Of a stretch of DNA of 40,416 nt, positions 8,918 through 17,000 are shown one piece after another (position 1 is the first letter of the stretch; each line of letters opens with the position of its first letter). The translations under genes and the position numbers were made by a program. Under the pieces are notes generated by a model. That model was given only the letters and a program-made list of their open reading frames with translations. It was not told the origin of the DNA and made no database searches. The DNA is from a virus, in the IMG/VR virus record IMGVR_UViG_3300037635_001210, positions 1-40,416 of that record; one strand, 5' to 3'.

Positions 8918-11550
8918 TACTTTCTCCTGTAGAATCTTGGTGTATAATTGCCTTCCCACATCATTGCGTTTACAGCAACAGGAAATGGTGAATTGTTGAA
9001 CATCCTTACTTTAAAGTTTTCTGTACGTTGATGGATAGGCAATGTAAATACTGTTTCGTTATCTAATGGGACGTCATTGGCTAAATAGTTGTTTGCTTGA
9101 ATCACAGGATTAGTAAGGAACCATTCATCGATATACATCTTGATAACTGCATTAGCAGCTGGTGCAGAGGTAAATACAATTGTTGTAGCGTTGCTAAAGT
9201 TAAATGCTGTAGTAGCAATACCATTAACTGTAATTTTTACATCACTCCTGTCTTCGTAATTTAAATCACGCTTATTAAATGGAAATGTTGTTGTAGACCC
9301 ATCACCAGTAAAGTCAATGCTATAAGGGATTCTTCCCTGTTGTTTTACTTTAAAGCTCATGTTACCTGAAAGTCCTACAGAAAACTTCATCCGTGCAATA
9401 GCTAGACTTGCAGTGAAGTCTGCCTTCTTCTCTTCAGGTCGATAGTATGTAGTAGGTAGCTCAACATCAAAGTTATACTTAAATCCTACGATGACATCGC
9501 TAGCATTACTGGTAAGGTTTTTCTGCGGCACTATAAAGTATGGTCCTGTACTATCATTACTCCGTTCTGGAGTGATGGTAAAGCCTGATTCAACAAATGA
9601 ACCAGTGCTTGTATTACCTTTGATAATAAGAACAGGAGTAAGCTCTGCTACATCGTTATAAGGCAAGTAGCATTTAGATAAATTATTAGTTGTGTCATAT
9701 ACAACGCTAGACGCTGTTGCATATAAATCCATACATGGATTAACTCTTTGACCTCTGTTGTTGACAATAATTGCTTGCTCAGGGCTTTGGCTTAATGCTG
9801 CTTTTAAAAGCACTACCTGATTACCTTGCTTAGTTACTGCATACATGTCATCTGAGTCGATGTTCATGAATTGTGTATTACCAGGCATGAACCAACTTGT
9901 CCACGACTCCATCAAATTCTTCTCACCATCTGTGTAGTATCTAAAAATAAATACTTCTTTACTTGATTGTGAAGACAATGCAATCAGTGAGTTTTGAGGG
10001 CTAGCAATTAGATGATCAATGTTGGGTGAAATCCACTCCTTCACTACACGCGAGAGGTCAAGTACTTGGGGGTTCTGTTGCTGTCCTTTGGTAACCATGC
10101 TGAAGACTCTGGTATAGCCAGGAGTCTTACTAATAAAGTTAATGTTGGTACCTACATCAACAGGTTCCACAGTGTTATCCATCTCGTAATTAGCGATGAC
10201 TCTGATGGTTGCCAGTGCTGGTGTAAGCACTCCACTGTCTGAAAACAGAATGAACTGCTGACGTGCAGAAAATAAAATTACGCCTTGTGCTGTAGGTAGT
10301 ACTGCATACAGTGCCGTAGGGATAATTGAGGAACAACTAATGTCTACAGGATCTGAATCCAGCGTTGCCTGTGCTGTTTCAAAGAAGAAGTTGTAGTACT
10401 TGCCAGCTCGGCTCATACATACATTATCTTTAGAAAGGAATCCTAACCTATCGTTATGAAAGAAACCTGCTGAGATCTTCTCACCAACAAAGCTAGGGTC
10501 ACTATTTGTAATTTCATCGCCAACATCTCTATCGGCATAGCCAATTTTTTGGAAGACAAACGTATTAGTAGCTGTGTTAATTAGCTCATGTGGCATTGTT
10601 GAGTTATCAATTCCAGGCGAGACCTTTGGACTTACTGTCTCAACCCAATAACCACGCCCACTAACCCCATTATCTGCAACAAACTTGGTATAATAATCAT
10701 CGGCTGATGTAATCGTATTTACAATATTAACTTGATGATTATGAAATGTCTCTAGTGGTAATAGGCCTACGCTTGAGGCTTCATCTTGAAATGCACTAAG
10801 ACCGCTATTTGATCTACCACCCCTTACTTTTAAAGTAAAAGCTGTTGGTGTGCCACTGACTACGCGAGTTATATCTAGACTTGAATTACCATTCCGTGTA
10901 ACTGTCCATGTCCCATTAAAGTTTGCATTGCTTGCACTTTGTTGAGCTGCAATGCCAGCTGTAACAGCGTCTTTAATATTATGTCCTGACTTGTCTGTCA
11001 GTACGTCATCGAATGTATAGTCTGTATCATGCGCTGTTACACTAAATTCTACACCTTGAATTTCTACATAATACTTTGCTTCAGGTATAGTACTTTCAAG
11101 AACAATTGTACCTAATACGTTTGGGGTTGGCGTAGGCGTCGGTTTTGCTGCTACTGTTACACTAGTATTAATTACAATTGTAGTGTCTTGTACAGTAAGC
11201 AGTTTGTAATTTAGTTTTGTCGATGAAAGATATGCCTGAGCACCGCTGCCGTATGAAACAGTACAAGCTGTTCCAGTTACAGCATTCCAAATATAAATAG
11301 CTGTTCCTTTGATACAACCAATGTAGATTTCATCATTATCTCTATTGATGTAAAACCACTTAGCATCATCATATGTTGAACCTGTTCCTAAGTTTGCAAT
11401 ATGCTTAAAGCCAGGTCTTTTTGTAAGACCATATGTTGCATCAGGAAATCCGTTGTAGCACTCACGGACCTGGCCGGGAAGCATTTTGTCATCTGATTGT
11501 TTAGATACTCCACCAAGATAGTTAGGTATCCGTTGAGTTACTGCTGGCAT
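8917..11550 (-). CDS. Tail tubular protein B (gp12-like nozzle, 877 aa)
   Basis: Length and position (after tail tube A) fit the T7 gp12 nozzle protein (794 aa), which forms the end of the short tail. The N-terminus (RIPNYLGGVSKQSDDKMLPGQVRECYNG is split here as RIPNYLGGVSKQ and GQVRECYNG) is typical of the family, as are SCSSIIPTALYAVLP and the C-terminal MWEGNYTPRFYRRK. An extra segment at residues about 744-808 (coordinates about 9133-9315: TGDGSTTTFPF, DVKITV, FSNATTIVF, APAANAVIKMY) resembles the N-terminal domain of the tail fibre in this same window and seems inserted in the nozzle C-terminal domain. Start ATG adjoins the tail tube A stop. Confidence 0.9.
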   Translation of the reverse strand: MPAVTQRIPNYLGGVSKQSDDKMLPGQVRECYNGFPDATYGLTKRPGFKHIANLGTGSTYDDAKWFYINRDNDEIYIGCIKGTAIYIWNAVTGTACTVSYGSGAQAYLSSTKLNYKLLTVQDTTIVINTSVTVAAKPTPTPTPNVLGTIVLESTIPEAKYYVEIQGVEFSVTAHDTDYTFDDVLTDKSGHNIKDAVTAGIAAQQSASNANFNGTWTVTRNGNSSLDITRVVSGTPTAFTLKVRGGRSNSGLSAFQDEASSVGLLPLETFHNHQVNIVNTITSADDYYTKFVADNGVSGRGYWVETVSPKVSPGIDNSTMPHELINTATNTFVFQKIGYADRDVGDEITNSDPSFVGEKISAGFFHNDRLGFLSKDNVCMSRAGKYYNFFFETAQATLDSDPVDISCSSIIPTALYAVLPTAQGVILFSARQQFILFSDSGVLTPALATIRVIANYEMDNTVEPVDVGTNINFISKTPGYTRVFSMVTKGQQQNPQVLDLSRVVKEWISPNIDHLIASPQNSLIALSSQSSKEVFIFRYYTDGEKNLMESWTSWFMPGNTQFMNIDSDDMYAVTKQGNQVVLLKAALSQSPEQAIIVNNRGQRVNPCMDLYATASSVVYDTTNNLSKCYLPYNDVAELTPVLIIKGNTSTGSFVESGFTITPERSNDSTGPYFIVPQKNLTSNASDVIVGFKYNFDVELPTTYYRPEEKKADFTASLAIARMKFSVGLSGNMSFKVKQQGRIPYSIDFTGDGSTTTFPFNKRDLNYEDRSDVKITVNGIATTAFNFSNATTIVFTSAPAANAVIKMYIDEWFLTNPVIQANNYLANDVPLDNETVFTLPIHQRTENFKVRMFNNSPFPVAVNAMMWEGNYTPRFYRRK
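9133..9315 (-). other. Fibre N-terminus-like domain inserted in tail tube protein B
   Basis: The translated segment shares GDGSTT, DVK-V/I-TV, a hydrophobic run ending in SNATT/ANATT, and APA-x-x-A-x-I-x-x-Y in the same order and spacing as residues about 10-70 of the gp17-like fibre. Both DNA segments also share short exact words such as AACGCTACAAC. This is domain-level similarity judged by eye. Confidence 0.65.
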
Positions 11551-12165
11551 TTAACGATAAAGCGCGTTGTACGGTTTGTAGCTGTTGTATGTATTAGTTT
11601 CACCAGGATGTCCAAAGAATGTGTAATCACCTTGATTACATTCATATTCCATAGCCATTGCTCTATTGAACTCCTCCTTTTGTTGGAGCATTTGGTATTG
11701 ATTACTATCTCCAACAATCCTGCTTGAAACTGTTGTAGCTGCTTTGCTAGTAATAAAATCAGCGATAGGTGTTGGAATATCTACCCAGTCGAACAACCAA
11801 GTAATATCACAAGATACCTTCTTTGTAAATGTATATGTGTGATGTGCTTTGTCGTATAGTTTACCGCTCCGCCTAATAACATCAATTTGTGCATTAGCTG
11901 CATTTTTAGATGCATCAATTTGCAAGATATTATTTGGGATTGGTATTTCATCATTACTGTCAGGAAGCATGTCATAGTTAAGCTCCTTATTAAATGACCA
12001 TCCTTCCGCCTGTACTTCCCGTGAGACTTCTAACAAAGTCTGATAGGCAATCGCAACGTCCGGGTTGGTTTGATCTAGGGTTGTCACAGGCGCTTGACCA
12101 CATGACTGTAGTATTTGATTTACAGCTGGCAGCTCTCGCTGAGCATTAGTGGTTGGAAAAGCCAT
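11551..12165 (-). CDS. Tail tubular protein A (gp11-like adaptor/gatekeeper, 204 aa)
   Basis: Size close to T7 gp11 (196 aa) and located between capsid and nozzle genes as in T7. Recognisable family features are an N-terminal AVNQILQSCGQAPV helix segment, the EVSREVQAEGWSFN motif, and LFDWVDIPTPIADFITSKAA. Gp11 forms the ring linking portal to nozzle. The ATG at 12165-12163 follows the capsid gene and its terminator by about 55 nt; its own stop directly precedes the nozzle ATG, so the two tail genes are likely translated together. Confidence 0.9.
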   Translation of the reverse strand: MAFPTTNAQRELPAVNQILQSCGQAPVTTLDQTNPDVAIAYQTLLEVSREVQAEGWSFNKELNYDMLPDSNDEIPIPNNILQIDASKNAANAQIDVIRRSGKLYDKAHHTYTFTKKVSCDITWLFDWVDIPTPIADFITSKAATTVSSRIVGDSNQYQMLQQKEEFNRAMAMEYECNQGDYTFFGHPGETNTYNSYKPYNALYR

Positions 12166-12177
12166 ATTATTTTAAGG

Positions 12178-12206
12178 TTAAAAAAAAGGGCCTCCGAAGA
12201 GACCCC
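12178..12206 (-). terminator. Intrinsic terminator after the capsid gene (UUCG loop)
   Basis: On the minus strand GGGGTCTC-TTCG-GAGGCCCT forms an 8-bp stem with a stable UUCG tetraloop, followed by eight T. It lies between the capsid stop (12221) and the tail tube A start, the same place as the T7 T-phi terminator. As in T7, partial readthrough would give capsid mRNA in excess of tail mRNA. Confidence 0.85.
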
Positions 12207-12220
12207 AAAGAGTATTTAAA

Positions 12221-13553
12221 TCAGAATGCAGAAGGTGCAGTAGCACCGACATACAGCTCAACAGCTGCAGCAGGATTGAGGTAATCAGCACCCATTGCAA
12301 GACGGCCAAGGATAACGTCGCCCTGATAAATCACAGAGACATCACCACTGGTGACTTGTACTTGAGGACCGATTGCTTCAACACAAGCGGCGGCTTCACG
12401 TTGGAAGATAAGACCACAAGATGTAGCAGCAACTTCTGCGGCTGTGCCGTAGTCATTGTTGATACCAGTAGTAGCACCTGAAGCATCTTCCAGTGCAGGA
12501 CCGATGAAATCACCAGTATTGCCAGGAGAGGTTTGACCAGATGTACCGCCGTACTTGGTGCCGTACTTGCCAAGGAACGGAATGTTCATTGACTTGTAGA
12601 TGTGGATACCAGCGATCTCGATGATGCCGTTACCGCCTTGCAGAGCAGAGCCCTGAGCGTCACGATTCACAAGACCATTGGAACCAACAGCTTGGATCAG
12701 TTCGTAGTACTGACGTGGGTTCAGGACAGCGCAACGGCCATCGCTAGAAACACCCTTCTCATCCATTGCAGCAGCTGCGTCATAGAAAGCAGCAATCAAT
12801 GCGCTAGAAGAGAAAGCATCAGATTCGTTAGTAGTAGCACCAACACGGATCTGAGTACCGCCGGGCTCTTTGAAGTTAGTTGCACTAACTGGAGATGCTG
12901 CACGAGCACCGCGAGCAATAGCGCGGAAGATCAAGCGGTCATATTTTTCTGCGAGGGCGTAGCCGATTTTGCGGCTGATCTCCGAGCGCAGATCGTAATG
13001 CTTATTTTCTACTATTTCTAGTAGGATCGGACTATATCTTCACTAAAGTGTTGGATGCTAATGATGTATTACATGGGACGCTTCCCAAACCATCTAGTCT
13101 CTGAACCTTCCGCTTAAGCGTAAGCGGCTCGGCTGCTGATTGCCATATCCAAACGGACTTAGGGTTCCAGCAATTCTTCCAATTGTTTATACTCGGTCCC
13201 ATTACTTAAGATAGAGTTTCGTCTAAATCGTAGACGAAGGCTGAACTAATAAGAAGGTCGTCAACCGTGACGGTCTTCTCTGCCACTGGAGGCGCACCGT
13301 CGGAGTTACCGAGGATTGCATTTCCAGGGGTGTGATACTCAGCCGTTGTACGACCGGTATAGATGAACTGCAAAGACTTGCCGTTCTTAAGTGTACGCTT
13401 CATCACAAGATCGCGAGCGATTGCATTGTGCTGGAAGCCTTTGAACATTTCGCCACTGAACAACTTAAGGTACAGTGCGCGCTTATCTCCGGAGAGATTA
13501 GATTGACCTAGATTAACCTGGCTGGTTGTTAGGTCTGAAGACTGATGTGCCAT
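12221..13553 (-). CDS. Major capsid protein, gp10-like, two exons joined across a group I intron
   Basis: Exon 1 is 13553-13209 (115 codons from ATG) and exon 2 is 13000-12221 (259 codons plus stop), giving 374 aa after splicing, in phase 0. Exon 1 ends in DLDETLS and exon 2 continues HYDLRSEISRKIGYALAEKYDRL... (written in short: HYDLRSEISRK, GYALAEKYD), restoring a continuous T7-type capsid sequence. Without splicing the first intron codon is TAA, giving a useless 115-aa fragment. There is no clear Shine-Dalgarno before the ATG; instead a terminator-like hairpin and U run end 3 nt upstream. The order scaffold, capsid, terminator, tail tube A matches T7. The protein forms the icosahedral shell. 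Confidence 0.93.
13001..13208 (-). ncRNA. Group I self-splicing intron in the capsid gene (208 nt, no ORF)
   Basis: All four conserved core elements are visible on the minus strand in order: P GAATTGCTGGAA (13176-13165), Q AATCAGCAGCC (13141-13131), R GTTCAGAGACTA (13106-13095) and S AAGATATAGTCC (13040-13029). R and S pair through GACTA/TAGTC to make P7. The exon 1 end CTCTATCT pairs with the internal guide GGACCGAG (13199-13192) with a U.G wobble at the 5' splice site (CTC/GAG, two mismatches, UCU/GGA). The intron ends in G (13001), and CTACTA-GAAA-TAGTAG (13024-13009) makes a P9-like hairpin. Removal fuses the two capsid halves in frame. There is no homing endonuclease inside. Confidence 0.94.
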
Positions 13554-13874
13554 TTTAAAAAAGAGAGTTAATTATGTACGACTCTCAAAGATCTTTGAGT
13601 AATATTCAATTGTATTGTGGTCTATCCCACCGTCTAGACGACTAAGGGTATCCCTCGTAAGGGGCCGAAGCCAATAGCAATGGAGTCCTACTCTGAGGTG
13701 CTCCAAAGCCAGACCTTAGGTTTTTCCAGTCCTAAGTCCGTAACCGATCCTTGGAAGATTACAAGGAAAAATCAGATATTATTGAGCCTCTGAGGGGGCT
13801 CTTTAAACTGCCAGTAGAGATAATGTTTTACTTCTATGAAGATACATAGAGACAAAACAAAAACGACTGTCCAC
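13554..13874 (-). ncRNA. Long structured leader upstream of the capsid gene, no ORF
   Basis: This 321-nt non-coding gap lies between a small gene (13875) and the capsid ATG. Read on the minus strand it is packed with hairpins: GAGCC/GGCTC (13801-13784), TCCTTG/CAAGGA (13767-13748), GACTTAGG/CCTAAGGTC with one bulge (13738-13712), GGAG..CCT/AGG..CTCC (13704-13682), and GGC-TTCG-GCC (13672-13663). None of the group I core elements is present, so it is not a second intron of that type. It may be a leader RNA that stabilises or regulates capsid mRNA, or may include a phage promoter that I cannot recognise. Confidence 0.6.
13557..13599 (-). promoter_or_regulatory. Attenuator-like pair of mutually exclusive hairpins at the capsid start
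   Basis: Hairpin A is the perfect 16-nt inverted repeat CTCAAAGATCTTTGAG (13599-13584). Hairpin B is GAGAGT...ACTCTC (13586-13581 with 13568-13563), followed by six T and then the capsid ATG 3 nt further on. The two share the GAG at 13586-13584, so they cannot both form fully. Hairpin B plus the U run looks like an intrinsic terminator placed directly against the start codon, where a ribosome binding site would be expected. Function is inferred from structure only. Confidence 0.55.
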
Positions 13875-14093
13875 TTAACCATATTTCTTTGTAGATTTTT
13901 TCTTAGCTAGTGGCGGTAGCTGAGGCCCAGTCTTCTTCAGGAAGGCATCCCTTTCATGCTTGTTGTCAGTACCTTTACCTTTGTCATAGATCTTTTTACC
14001 ACGCTGTGCGCCTTTGTGACCTGGCCCAATATCCATGGACTGAGCAGTAAAATTACTTTGAAAGGCTTTTTGGTCTACTTTCTTTTTATGCAT
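13875..14093 (-). CDS. Small basic protein of unknown function (72 aa)
   Basis: Start ATG overlaps the stop of the 53-aa gene upstream (TAATG), so the two are translationally coupled. The protein is strongly basic with Lys-rich ends (MHKKKVDQK, AKKKSTKKYG) and a Gly/Lys middle (GPGHKGAQRGKK, DKGKGTDNKHERD). It lies in the virion gene block between an outer-membrane-like protein and the capsid leader. Charge suggests nucleic-acid contact, perhaps inside the capsid, but no family is recognised with confidence. Confidence 0.7.
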   Translation of the reverse strand: MHKKKVDQKAFQSNFTAQSMDIGPGHKGAQRGKKIYDKGKGTDNKHERDAFLKKTGPQLPPLAKKKSTKKYG

Positions 14094-14254
14094 TAGTATT
14101 TTTTAGAAGAAGGTTTCTTTGCTGTCTTTGCTGCACGTTTAAAATTGGCTGCGGTCGGAGCACCTTTGGCTCCTGCCTTCCGCATCTTCTCTCCGCTGCC
14201 TTCAGCGATACGCTTTTTCTTAGCGTGGATATTTGCATACAATCCTTTAGCCAT
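14093..14254 (-). CDS. Small basic conserved phage protein, MAKGLYANIHAKKKR type (53 aa)
   Basis: ATG at 14254-14252 overlaps the upstream stop (ATGA) and the stop at 14095-14093 overlaps the next ATG (TAATG), a tightly coupled trio. The start MAKGLYANIHAKKKRIAEGS and the GEKMRKAGAKGAPTAANFKR segment are familiar from many phages as a short conserved protein of unknown function. About a third of the residues are Lys or Arg. Its place next to head genes suggests a virion or DNA-binding role, which is inference. Confidence 0.75.
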   Translation of the reverse strand: MAKGLYANIHAKKKRIAEGSGEKMRKAGAKGAPTAANFKRAAKTAKKPSSKKY

Positions 14255-14604
14255 CAGAAGTTATATTTCACTCCAACTTTGGTGCCGTAGCTATTTACAT
14301 CGTCGAACGCTGCAGACAACTCACCGTAAATTGAGACACGATCAGTTGCTTGAATAGAACCACCAACCTTGCCAGTCAGTTTAGTTTCTTCTTCACCACC
14401 ATCAGGAGCAAAGATGCTAGGTCCAGCTTGTACATAGTACGAACCGAAATCAGTACTACTTTCATAACCAAGATGGAAGTCAGTTACATGTCCACCGAAA
14501 TTAGATCCACTGAAACCAGCGTTGTTTTCTACGTTGACGTAAGGACCAGCTACAGCTGGCGTTGCCAATGCAGCGGCAGAGAGAATAGCAATAATTTTTT
14601 TCAT
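14254..14604 (-). CDS. Secreted outer-membrane beta-barrel-like protein (116 aa)
   Basis: The N-terminus MKKIIAILSAAALATPAVA followed by GPYVN is a clear Sec signal peptide with a cleavage site after residue 19. The mature part alternates polar and aromatic or hydrophobic residues (FHLGYESS, GSYYVQAGPS, KVGGSIQAT, GTKVGVKYNF) and ends in Phe, the usual outer-membrane barrel C-terminal signal. It sits within the head gene operon between scaffold and capsid, coupled to the gene downstream. A phage protein sent to the host outer membrane late in infection could alter receptors, exclude other phages or help lysis; which one cannot be told from sequence. Confidence 0.75.
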   Translation of the reverse strand: MKKIIAILSAAALATPAVAGPYVNVENNAGFSGSNFGGHVTDFHLGYESSTDFGSYYVQAGPSIFAPDGGEEETKLTGKVGGSIQATDRVSIYGELSAAFDDVNSYGTKVGVKYNF

Positions 14605-14623
14605 TATAAATTAAAAGGGTTGT

Positions 14624-15391
14624 TTAGAAATTAACGTTAGAACTTTCAAGTTTTGCCATCACCTCTTGGCGATAGGCAGGGTCACGGTCATAGCGTGGGT
14701 CTTGCATTGCAGAGACCACTTCTGCTTGACTCTTGAAACCTTTTTGAGTACTTGTAGGTGCTTTACCTTGTAGTAGATCCCCATCTACACCAACAGCATC
14801 TTTGTACCGATAAGACAATGCTTGCATAGCAAAGTATGCAGCACCAGCATTACCAGTATCCATTACAGAGTCATACATGCTGATTTCTTGTTCACTAAGA
14901 CTGCTGTTTGCCCACTGCATCATTTGTGAATAAGTTTCTTCTCCGCCTACGGAGTTCTTTAGGCTAGATGCGTCTGACTCGCTCAGCGTCTGTTTCTCTT
15001 GACTATTGTTATAGCGATAATCAAGATACATTTTAGCTAGATCTTCAGGCTTAGCTTGGGAAATTTGCTTTAGTGTTTCTTCCGAGAACTCACCTTTTGA
15101 TTCCTCATAAAGCCGATCAAAAAGTGATGCGTCACCTGAAGTTGCTTCACTATCTTCTTCTTCTTCAGATTCTGGATTTGTTTCAGCCTCCTTATTTTCT
15201 TTAGGAGTACCTAGTTTTTTTTGGAGTTCAATGTAAGCAGCTTCTAGCTCCTCAGCGTTTTTATATTTACCAGCAAGCATTGTCTCTTGCTGCTCTTCCA
15301 TCTCTTCTCCAATTTGCAGAGACTCTTGTTCATCTGCATTTAGTTCTCCCTGACTATTCTCGTCAGAGAGCATTGACATTACTTCTGCCAT
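14624..15391 (-). CDS. Capsid assembly (scaffolding) protein, gp9-like (255 aa)
   Basis: Very acidic, Glu/Ser/Gln-rich, helical protein (QIGEEMEEQQETMLAGKY, PESEEEEDSEATSG) directly after the portal and before the capsid gene, as T7 gene 9. The KYKNAEELEAAYIELQKKLG segment is a common motif of podovirus scaffold proteins. The C-terminal part is more ordered and basic, where scaffold usually contacts the capsid. It guides procapsid assembly and exits before DNA packaging. Confidence 0.85.
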   Translation of the reverse strand: MAEVMSMLSDENSQGELNADEQESLQIGEEMEEQQETMLAGKYKNAEELEAAYIELQKKLGTPKENKEAETNPESEEEEDSEATSGDASLFDRLYEESKGEFSEETLKQISQAKPEDLAKMYLDYRYNNSQEKQTLSESDASSLKNSVGGEETYSQMMQWANSSLSEQEISMYDSVMDTGNAGAAYFAMQALSYRYKDAVGVDGDLLQGKAPTSTQKGFKSQAEVVSAMQDPRYDRDPAYRQEVMAKLESSNVNF

Positions 15392-15401
15392 GTATTACTT
15401 A

Positions 15402-16991
15402 TTAAATTGGTGGTTGTTGTTGTTGTTGTTGTTGTGCCATTGCCATTTCTTGTGCCTGTAACTCACCATTTTTCGATGGATCCATTCCAGGTGTCTTCAT
15501 TGCTTCAACTTGCATTTGTTGTTGTTGCATAGCCATCTGTTGTTGCATCATTCCAGCTTGTTCTTGCTGTACTTCCTGCATTGAACGTACAAGATTAAGT
15601 ACATCAATACCTTGAGATGCAGCAAGACGTTTAATAACCTCATCTGTATTGATGAATTGTGAAATGGCATCAGGCCCAAGTGTCTGTGCAAGTGTTGTCA
15701 GGAATTGACCAAGACTTTCTCTATCTTGTCCACGACCTAGTGCGTTAATACCTGCAACAATGGTTGGCTTGACAATATTTTTAGGAATCTTAGGGATCTC
15801 ACCTTTCTTTTGTGAATCTGAAAGTTTCCTATTTAGGTATGGTACTAAGAAGTCAACTGTGAGTAGGCTAAATAGTCCACCAAGTTGCTGCTCTAACTCC
15901 ATCTGTGTCATACGTACTTCTTCAGCAGTAGTACGTTCTGACTGTCTGATATTTAATACTAAGAATGCATCACTTATACGACGTTCTAGTGTGGCTGCCA
16001 TTTCATAAGCAGTTCTAAAATCAGCTGTCTTACCAACTTGTATGACACCAATGTCATCAGGCCTGCCTTGAATGATGGCGCCATTGCCAGCAGCTGCGAG
16101 CGTGGAAGGCTTAGTAGTACTTGAGGGTGATACTGTGAATACCACTTTTGCAGCAGCTGCAGAGCCTTCTACCAGTGCCTGAGAAAGGCCTTCAAGTGAT
16201 TTCAGATCACCTATGAATTGACCAACTCTTCCACGACCGTAGCCTTCACCATCGACTGTATTAAAGCGTAGTGGAATCCAAGGATTAATATCAATAGGCG
16301 CTTTACCTTGTGATGCTTTCAGCACCTTATCATTTACTTCTTGATGCCAGATGAACCTATTGTTATCACGCTTAATATGCGTGTAAACATCTACATCATC
16401 ACTGTACTCGTTTTCATCTGTTACTTGATTAGTTTCCAGTACCTCTTTAGGTAGCTGACTATCAATCAAATCTTTTGAAATACGCTCTTTGGTTACTATT
16501 TCAATAACTTGACCGTTGCCATCTCGATCGATCACGTAGCGATTCAAAGGGTATACCTTTAGTCCATACTTACTCATATAAACTAGGGCGTTACCAGCAA
16601 CTACAAGATGTAGTAATGCTTGGTGAACAGCAACTCGATCGTCAGATGCAGAGATAGATTCCAGAATAATTCTTTCTACTTTTGCGAAGGAGAGATCAAG
16701 TTCTGATTTCATCTCTGGAGGAAACTCCTCACCGAGTTGACTTTCATCTAGTTGTAACTTAAAGAAGCTAGTCTGTACAGGTAGTAATGCAAGCATTAAC
16801 TTACTTGCTAATGTCACACAACCTTTTGCCCCAACCGATTGGAAAGGTGTTTTAAGTTGTGCCATACCCGACACATGCTCTTCATGTCCACGGATTAAAT
16901 ATGGAAGGGTAAGCTCTGATGCTTGACGTGCCTCTTCTAGAAATTGGGAACGGTCGCTTGCTAAATAGTCATACCTTGTTCTTGCTGACAT
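15402..16991 (-). CDS. Portal (head-tail connector) protein, gp8-like (529 aa)
   Basis: Length matches T7 gp8 (536 aa). Typical portal segments are ARTRYDYLASDRSQFLEEAR at the start, GLKVYPLNRYVIDRDGNGQV, PWIPLRF-type text (NPWIPLRFNTVDGEGYGRGR), and ERTTAEEVRMTQMELEQQLGG. Twelve copies form the DNA entry channel and dock the terminase. The C-terminus ends in a Gln-rich tail with a run of eight or nine glutamines encoded by a CAA microsatellite (about 15409-15435) before PPI. The gene lies between a 179-aa unknown gene and the scaffold gene. Confidence 0.94.
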   Translation of the reverse strand: MSARTRYDYLASDRSQFLEEARQASELTLPYLIRGHEEHVSGMAQLKTPFQSVGAKGCVTLASKLMLALLPVQTSFFKLQLDESQLGEEFPPEMKSELDLSFAKVERIILESISASDDRVAVHQALLHLVVAGNALVYMSKYGLKVYPLNRYVIDRDGNGQVIEIVTKERISKDLIDSQLPKEVLETNQVTDENEYSDDVDVYTHIKRDNNRFIWHQEVNDKVLKASQGKAPIDINPWIPLRFNTVDGEGYGRGRVGQFIGDLKSLEGLSQALVEGSAAAAKVVFTVSPSSTTKPSTLAAAGNGAIIQGRPDDIGVIQVGKTADFRTAYEMAATLERRISDAFLVLNIRQSERTTAEEVRMTQMELEQQLGGLFSLLTVDFLVPYLNRKLSDSQKKGEIPKIPKNIVKPTIVAGINALGRGQDRESLGQFLTTLAQTLGPDAISQFINTDEVIKRLAASQGIDVLNLVRSMQEVQQEQAGMMQQQMAMQQQQMQVEAMKTPGMDPSKNGELQAQEMAMAQQQQQQQPPI

Positions 16992-17000
16992 TTAATTTAT

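Noticed and set aside
13206-13553. A stand-alone 115-aa gene followed by a second gene at 12221-12934
   Set aside because: Both are parts of one capsid protein; the intervening 208 nt has group I intron core elements and the join is in frame.
13554-13874. A second group I intron or a hammerhead ribozyme upstream of capsid
   Set aside because: No R/S pair or P/Q elements, and no hammerhead CTGATGA...GAAA core.
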